The notes below the pieces were generated by a model. That model had not been told where the DNA came from. It was given only the letters and a program-made list of their open reading frames with translations, and searched no databases. A stretch of DNA of 64,000 nucleotides, taken from positions 186,001 to 250,000 of the forward strand of contig KB722760.1 in assembly GCA_000349905.1 (NCBI GenBank). The letters run 5' to 3'. This DNA is from Volvariella volvacea V23 (Eukaryota; Basidiomycota; Agaricomycetes; Agaricales; Pluteaceae). Position numbers and translations under genes: made by a program. Below are positions 57,483-64,000 of the stretch, in pieces (the first letter of the stretch is position 1; each line of letters opens with the position of its first letter).

Positions 57483-57847
57483 GGGGTCCTGGGACGTATC
57501 AACGAGATGCAGGCGGCGGTGGTGATAAAGGCGGAATTACGGAAGGTGTGGTAAGGGCAATAAACTTGCCCTCACCCGAGTCGCCGGCGTGGCGCGCAGT
57601 ATTTGGTTGTGTTAGGACCAGAGGGCGATAGGCTGGCTGACATTTTATCTCGGTGGCAAAGTGTGGCTTAAGCCGTGACATCGTCAGCCGCAATGAACGC
57701 GCAGTTAAAACCGCCCAACATGACATATCGTGTCAGCCTTTGCCTTTCTGCTCCCCACCACCATCCTTTCGCAAAACACTCGACACTCGACACTAGGGCA
57801 TTACCTGTCACACCTTCCCTTTGTTTCGGTTCACATATCTACAAGAA

Positions 57848-59302
57848 ATGCGCTCCTTCAACAACCTTCCGACAGTCTTTGGCTTGGTCGCTCTTACCAA
57901 CTCCGTTCTGATGAAGTCGACTCTGGCGACACCTGCAGTGGCGGGCGGCACGTCGAATCCTCATCATCCTGCAAGATATCCGACACACTTCAACGGTCGA
58001 TTTCATCCTCGCCAGGCGACTACTCCCTCTGTGGACGGCCACACAGAACTGGTACCACGGAACCCTCAGGATAACGAAGCGTACACGCCTTTTGCCATTC
58101 TGTTTCCCTCCATCGCTATGAGCCAGCAAGCAGAAACACCTTTGGCGACGCCGCCAATAGCCAATCCAGCATCCGACGCTCCAGCTTCATCTGTATCTCC
58201 ACCAACTGTCACCTCCAGTATATATCTTGGACCTGGACCCGTCGTGCCCTCTTCGTCAGCCTCATCACCAACAACCGACTCAATAGACGCTATAGATCCA
58301 GAACACGTCTCGGTAGCACCCTCATCAACTACGCAACACAAACACCTATATCCGGTCCCAATCCACAAGCTTGTCATTGTCGTGGGAGTTGTCGCTGGAT
58401 TCTGCTTCTTAATGCTTCTGCTCATGGTCCTGGCTGAATTACGCGCGGCGAGATTGGCGAGGAGACTTATGAAGAAAGAAGCCTTACTTGCGTCGGCACG
58501 TTCAGCACCGGAAAGACAACACCCGCTTCCACCCCCGTCGCGATCCGCGCCTTCGTCTTCGTCTTCTTCGACTTCGACTGCTTCAATCACGGAAGATAAA
58601 ATGCTTGAGAAGCCGGTCGGGTTAGGTATTGCACCGTTGATCAAATTTCCACCTGCTCTAGCGAACCGTACCGCGGCGAACTTGAACGAGAAACCTGCTG
58701 TGAGTATAGTACGGAGTCATCATCGACATGGACATGGGCATCGAAGTAGGAAGAATAAAGCGGCCAATGTCAATATGGGTCATGCGATTGGCATGGGCAC
58801 CACGGCGAATATTGGCGAGTATCCAAGAAGCAAGTTTTCGGTCACGTCTTCGGATTATCCTTATTCACTGCAATCTTCGTATCCGTCGACTTCGTCGACT
58901 TCGACCTCGGATTCGGTGGAGGAACCACCCTCTGCGAGCTCTTCGTCTTCGGGGTTGGGTCACCAGCAACAACACCAGGTTCCGGTGTTTGTAGTCGAGG
59001 ATTCCGTTAGCCCTTCGCAGCCCTTGACACCTGCGGAGTTTTTTGCGATGCCTCAGCCGAACAAGGCCGGAGATGTGAGAATGATCAGCCAGCCTCAAGT
59101 TCAACAACAACAGCAAGTACAAGGACAGCAATTGACGAGATCTAATTCGGGAATGGGATCGACGACGAGTTTCCAACAAAGGCTTAGAACAAGGCCGCCT
59201 TCACTGTCGCCGATAAAAGAAGAGCTCGGTAGGAATGAAATGATTGCGGGCTCGCTTAACGTGCACAATGGATATAACTACGGAAAGCCGAGGAATGCGT
59301 GA
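57848..59302 (+). CDS. Single-pass membrane protein with Ser/Thr-rich exterior, function unknown
   Basis: Uninterrupted frame of 484 codons from the ATG at 57848; an upstream in-frame TTG is not a likely start. The first 30 residues (MRSFNNLPTVFGLVALTNSV and on) look like a signal peptide. Residues 30-185 are rich in Ser, Thr, Pro and Ala. One strong membrane helix follows (LVIVVGVVAGFCFLMLLLMV), then a basic stop-transfer patch (RAARLARRLMKK). The tail of about 270 residues is Ser-, His- and Gln-rich (HHRHGHGHRSRKNK; QVQQQQQVQGQQ) and ends with a short conserved-looking LRTRPPSLSPIKEELG. The layout is like fungal cell-wall sensors or other single-pass surface proteins, but no cysteine-rich sensor domain is present. 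Confidence 0.75.
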   Translation: MRSFNNLPTVFGLVALTNSVLMKSTLATPAVAGGTSNPHHPARYPTHFNGRFHPRQATTPSVDGHTELVPRNPQDNEAYTPFAILFPSIAMSQQAETPLATPPIANPASDAPASSVSPPTVTSSIYLGPGPVVPSSSASSPTTDSIDAIDPEHVSVAPSSTTQHKHLYPVPIHKLVIVVGVVAGFCFLMLLLMVLAELRAARLARRLMKKEALLASARSAPERQHPLPPPSRSAPSSSSSSTSTASITEDKMLEKPVGLGIAPLIKFPPALANRTAANLNEKPAVSIVRSHHRHGHGHRSRKNKAANVNMGHAIGMGTTANIGEYPRSKFSVTSSDYPYSLQSSYPSTSSTSTSDSVEEPPSASSSSSGLGHQQQHQVPVFVVEDSVSPSQPLTPAEFFAMPQPNKAGDVRMISQPQVQQQQQVQGQQLTRSNSGMGSTTSFQQRLRTRPPSLSPIKEELGRNEMIAGSLNVHNGYNYGKPRNA

Positions 59303-59854
59303 TGGTAAATGGCATGGGAGATCGATACCCCCGCGACGTATGTGAGATTGATAGTATTTTTGCATGTATACTAAACTTTTTGACGATTGGTTAATGAAAT
59401 GTCCTTGCGGCGGATGTCTTGTTCCGCTGGTTGATGACCCCTATAACGTCGGGCTCGACATTGTTGGTTCCTGAGGGTCCCGGGGCTGGGTCGGGCCCTT
59501 GACGTTGACAGGTGTTCCGTATGGGTTTCTCAGCAAAAGTGCACGGCAATGGTCATGCGAGACCGCCTCGAGCTGGTGTGACAGATATGTTCACGATTTG
59601 CGTCAGAGATTTGGCAGACGCAATGTTGGAGGCGATGACTCCCCTAATCCACCGTCGACGGAAGATAATCGAAGTGGATTACTTTACCCAAATTAGGTAA
59701 TTTATTTACGTCACTTCATTTCTGCTAACCTCGATCCGTTACATCGCATCCTCGCCGTGACGCCACAGTGCTTGTTCGCTCCTTATGCCTTTTGAGTCTG
59801 ACAGCTCCTTGTTCGCCTACCCCTCTTTCTCCTCTCCTCCCAACCACCACCACC
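59303..59854. other. Intergenic, no gene seen
   Basis: No supported gene. It contains the 3' end of the upstream gene and the promoter of the CSC1-type gene, with a CT-rich run from 59810 onward just before the start. Confidence 0.5.
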
Positions 59855-62800
59855 ATGTACGCTCTTTCCTTGACACTCCCGATTTTTCGACGTCGCTCAC
59901 CACCGACTCATGACACAGGTCCGACGACATAGAGAATGCAATGTCCGCGTCGACGTCGACGTTCGTCACGGCGTTGGTCTTCAACGCCATCGTCTTCGCG
60001 GCTGAGATAACGGCCTTTACGCTCTTACGACCCTATTTTAAAGCTATTTACGAACCGCGCACCTACATACCTGCTCCCTCGTAAGTCCCCTTTCCCTCTC
60101 AAGTCGTTCTGTTCGGTCTGGGAGAAGGCAAGGGTTTCATTTTGGTTGATGCTGGATGGGCGAGCCTCGCCACCCCTTCATTCTCCCCGTCCACGTTCCC
60201 TGCCTGCACCTGCTTCCCGTTTCACACGTTGCCCTCTGTGCCTGACATCTGTCAATTCTTAAACTAGGAAACGAGTCGAGCCCCTCTCTGCCTCTTTTCT
60301 GAAGTGGCCGATAGCAGTCTACAATGCCGACTATCGGTCGATACTCAAGGCGAATGGAATGGACGCATATTTTTTTGTTCGCTTCCTGAGGATGATGGTC
60401 AAAGTCTTCTTGCCTATTTGGTTCATCTCGTGGGCCGTCTTGATGCCCACTGATAGTGTGCTTACCCAAGTTGGAGATAATGAGGGATTGGACTTGTTTA
60501 CGTATGGAAACATCCAGCCGGATAAGCAGAGGAGATATGCTGCTCATTTGATTTTGCTCTATGGATTTACGAGTGAGTTTCTGAGCCTAAATTTCTATCT
60601 GTGCTTACGGCTATTATCCAGTTTGGGTATTCTATAATATCAAGACCGAGATGCGACACTTTGTGGAAATGCGACAGAAGCACCTTATTGACCCCGTTCA
60701 CGCCAAGCCTGTACAAGCTAATACTCTCTTAATTACCGGGATACCACCGCGATACCTAACGAAGAAGGCACTACTAAAATTATTTAATGAACTACCTGGT
60801 GGCGTCAAGCAAATTTGGATTAATCGGTGGGTGTCCGTCGAAGGCACAATCCCGCAAAATCTGATCAAGCTATGCAGAAACCTCAAGGACTTGCCTGACA
60901 TCTACGATCGACGCCTAGCTGCGTGTGCCAAACTCGAGTCCGCGGAGACCAAGCTGCTTTCTACCGCAGCAAAGTTGCGCCAAGAAGAGCTGAAGAAACG
61001 AGGCTCCAACGCCAAGGCACCAACAACGAATAACGAAGGTCCTTCAACCAAGACGACTGCTTCGGCTTCAGACCCTGAAGTTGGATCTGATAGGGATTTC
61101 GTGCCACTTGTTCCTCGCGATCAAAGGCCACAGCATCGTCTTGGTTCGATTCCTTTCATTGGCGAAAAGGTGGACACGATTGAGTGGTGCAGGAAGGAGA
61201 TTGAGGAATGTAACAAGATTCTGGATGCTGAGAGGAAGATTATCGAGGAGGAGGATGCCGACGATGAAGAAGCACCCCCTGAAGAGGGCAAGACTGAAGA
61301 AAGAAACAGTGTGGATGGAAATGCTCCTGCTTCTGCTGAATCATCCGAGTCTGGACATCACGCTACTGCAAAGTTGAGGGAGTTTGGTGGTAGGATGAAG
61401 ACCATTGTGAAGAGGGGGCCGAAGAAGGATTTGAAGTACCCGCCGTTGAACAGCGCGTTTGTGCTGTTCAACAAGCAGATTGCGGCGCATCTTGGAAAGC
61501 AGGCTTTGGCACATCACGAACCCTACCGAATGAGTGAGTATATGCGTCGAGTTTTGCCGTCGGAATGACGTTTGTTGACGTGCATATAGGCGGCAGATAT
61601 GTTGAAGTTGCACCGGAAGACGTCATTTGGAGCAACCTTAGTCTTAATCCTTACGAGATGAAGATACGGCTGGCGATTAGCTACGCTGCTACCGCCGCTC
61701 TCATCCTTCTATGGGCATTCCCTGGTGAGTGTTCCGGCAGTATTGAGTTGATGAGATGCTTATGGTCATTTAGTCGCCTTTGTTGGTGCCATCTCCAACA
61801 TCTACTCCGTTTGCGATCAGGCGGCGTGGCTTCGGTGGATATGTGGATTGCCTGACATCGTCGTCGGGATTATCGCTGTAAGCTTGCTGGCCTAATTTGA
61901 GCACTATATATCGGGCGCTTACTTATGTGTTTGTTTTAGGGTATTCTGCCCCCTGTGCTTTTGGCGGTACTGATGATGCTATTACCCATCATTCTCCGTC
62001 TGTTGGCTCAATTTGAGGGTATACCTAAGCGGACTGGTTTAGAGCTGTCGTTAATGACGAGGTTCTTCATGTTCCAGGCTTTGGTGAGTTGACGCTGTTG
62101 ACCGCGTGCGAATGAATGAACCTGATTGGAACACAGCACTCGTTTTTAATCGTTTCATTCGCGTCTGGAGTCTTTGCCGCACTTCCTGGACTACTCAATA
62201 ATCCTACATCCGTTCCGACTCTATTAGCACAAACTCTACCCAAAGCGTCTACGTTCTTCTTGACGTAAGCTCATCATCTCCGTGAACCCTGACCACGTTG
62301 CTTAACTTCACTATCTTGCCATCATCCAGCTATGTCGTTCTTCAAGGTTTAGCAGTCACAGCAGGAGGATTCTTGCAAGCAGTTTCATTGGTGCTGTATT
62401 ACGTCAAGTTGTTCATCCTCGGGAGCACACCAAGGTCAATTTATGAGATCAAGTATGGTGCTAAAAGTGTTGAATGGGGCACGACTTTCCCTGGTATAAC
62501 CCTCCTCACTATCATTGGTGAGTGCAACGGTCCATTCTTACTTTTGAACTACACCTGGGTGCTCACGTATGCATGACGATAGCTTTGGGATACTCGATCA
62601 TATCACCTATTATTAACGGCCTTGCTTGCGCAACGTTCTTTGCATTCTATATGCTGTACAAGTATCTGTTCTTGTGGAAGTATGAACAGACCCCTGCTTC
62701 AGACACCGGAGGGCTATTCTTCCCAAAGGCAATTCAACATATTTTCGTGGGTTTGTACATTGAAGAGGTAGGTGTGATTTACAGGCTTATGAACGCGCCG

Positions 62801-63594
62801 TTGACGTCTGTTTCTTGCTCTGTAGATTGTTTTATGCGCATTGTTCTTCTTGGCGAGAGATCAAAACGGTAAAGCAAGCTCTATACCGGAAGGTGCTCTA
62901 GCAGCTGCGTTGATCGTCATCACTGTACGTGTCCTCGCAGAGCTTTTTTCTCTCTGATCAATGGCTCACATCGATGCAGGCTTTCTTCCACGCTATTATC
63001 AACAACTCATATGGACCCCTGCTTCATGCTTTACCGTTGAGTTTGGCTGATAAGACTTATACTGCTCCACCCCTCCCGAAGGAAGAGAAGAAACCCGAAA
63101 AATCAGAAAAATCAGATCCATCAACTTCAGCCTCCACTGTTCCTGCTCCTGCTCCTGCTCTCCCCCCCTCCCTCGCTCCTCCTGGCAAACCCAAGGTACC
63201 ATACTACAATCCAGAAGGCATAGAGGAAGACTTTGTCCCCAACCCCGAGCCCACCGACGTTGAATCCACACATAGCTCAACCTCACCCAAGCCACTTCCC
63301 AACGCAGACGAACCCACTCCTGATCAACCAACCACCGAGCGACCGCCCTCCCTGGCATCTGCCAAGGCGCCCGAAGAGCAGCAGAAAGACGAAGAGGCCG
63401 AGTACGGGTTCAGCCACCCCGCTGCGTCGAGGCCGCAGAGGACGGTGTGGATACCTCTGGACGATCTCGGGCTGGCGAAGGAGGAGGTGGAGGAGTGCAG
63501 GAAGATGGGGGTGGATGTTAGTTGGGAGGGCGCGAAGATGAATGAGAGAGGAAAGGTGGAGATTTTTGGTGTGCCGCCTGATGTGAGGGAGTAA
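59855..63594 (+). CDS. CSC1/OSCA/TMEM63-type channel protein (DUF221)
   Basis: Osmosensitive, mechanically gated cation channel family. The start codon appears to be split by an intron: exon 1 ends with AT at 59856, the intron runs 59857-59918 (gtacgc...cacag) and exon 2 continues G-TCC-GAC, giving MSDDIENAMSASTSTFVTAL. If not used, ATG 59941 is an alternative. Domains in order: an N-terminal RSN1_TM part (ITAFTLLRPYFKAIYEPRTY, AVYNADYRSILKANGMDAYF), the PHM7_cyt cytosolic domain (LLITGIPPRYLTKKALLKLF), a long acidic/charged insert, then GGRYVEVAPEDVIWSNLSLN and the RSN1_7TM part (IAGILPPVLLAVLMMLLPII, ELSLMTRFFMFQALHSFLIV, FLQAVSLVLYYVKLFILGST). The C-terminus is a Pro/Glu-rich tail (PKVPYYNPEGIEEDFVPNP). 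About 12 exons, near 960 residues. Confidence 0.92.
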
Positions 63595-64000
63595 GCGCGA
63601 GAATGGGGGGAGGGTTAAGGTTTTTAAGATTGTGATGATTAACATTCGGTTTGGTGGGCGTGTGTTGGAGTTTAACGGCTATCTTGATGACGACTATATG
63701 TGTGTATTTAACCTGTCAATTGAGGGATCTTGTTACTCCTGACAACTCTATTTGTACTCCACCTGTATCCTCGACAAACGTTATTAATCGTACATATGTA
63801 CTTGTTATTTCATTTGCTTTAATTACATTTATGACCTGCTATCAAGCGTGTAAGTTATGGAATGAGTAGATCCATCAACGAAAAGGAAGGCTGAAAGTCT
63901 GGTATAGTCAGAGGTCAATAGCTACTAGTACTACAACTATAATCCGAATGGCGAATTTGAAAATGTAAAATTGTAAGTGCTAAAGCAAAAGGTTAATATG
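63595..64000. other. 3' flanking sequence, no gene seen
   Basis: Probably the 3' untranslated region of the CSC1-type gene and the start of the next intergenic region. A plus frame at 63651-63869 opens without an ATG in good context and has no motif. Confidence 0.45.

Noticed and set aside
1..64000. CRISPR arrays, operons or phage features
   Set aside because: None seen. The window is eukaryotic: spliced genes, Pol III tRNAs and monocistronic layout.

Overview
This window is nuclear DNA from a filamentous basidiomycete, most likely an agaric (Agaricomycetes, probably Agaricales). The evidence is many genes with 3 to 12 exons split by introns of about 45-65 nt with GT/AG ends, tight gene spacing on both strands, no operons, two Pol III tRNA genes, and protein families typical of mushroom-forming fungi (WW-like multi-pass membrane proteins, F-box proteins with a Cys-rich patch, secreted GH47, FMO-like enzymes). 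Exon joins were made by eye, so outer CDS limits are firmer than inner ones.

Layout. 0.7-3.8 kb: a minus-strand WW-like/transmembrane protein. 4.2-9.8 kb: a housekeeping block with a complex I assembly factor (NDUFAF2 type), proteasome subunit RPN3, tRNA-Cys, oligosaccharyltransferase subunit SWP1 and a NUDIX ADP-sugar pyrophosphatase. 10.9-16.7 kb: a flavin amine oxidase and a secreted GH47 alpha-mannosidase. 16.7-27.9 kb: a gene-poor stretch with one convincing gene, a single-exon Ser/Pro-rich protein at 21.4-22.3 kb. 27.9-39.4 kb: an accessory locus with three divergent members of one unrecognised helical, hydrophobic protein family (called A, B and C here), interrupted by an F-box gene, the SNARE gene SEC20 and tRNA-Glu. 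39.5-46.1 kb: an intronless EEP-superfamily phosphodiesterase, a decayed FMO fragment, a small membrane protein with a 12-bp repeat tail, and an intact FMO. 46.3-52.2 kb: one large PHD plus chromodomain chromatin protein. 53.3-55.8 kb: a second WW-like/transmembrane paralogue. 56.3-63.6 kb: a Qc-SNARE (TLG1/syntaxin 6 type), a single-pass Ser/Thr-rich membrane protein and a CSC1/OSCA-type channel.

The housekeeping genes do not form a pathway, although several serve the secretory route (SWP1, GH47, SEC20, TLG1). The least ordinary part is the A/B/C family at 28-39 kb. Each member has helical, charged ends around a strongly hydrophobic middle and a shared C-terminal AWxNEDP motif, with a TATA box close upstream. 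A and B lie in inverted orientation, and B has ATA where A has its ATG. The architecture recalls alpha-helical pore-forming proteins, but that is inference and I do not recognise the family.
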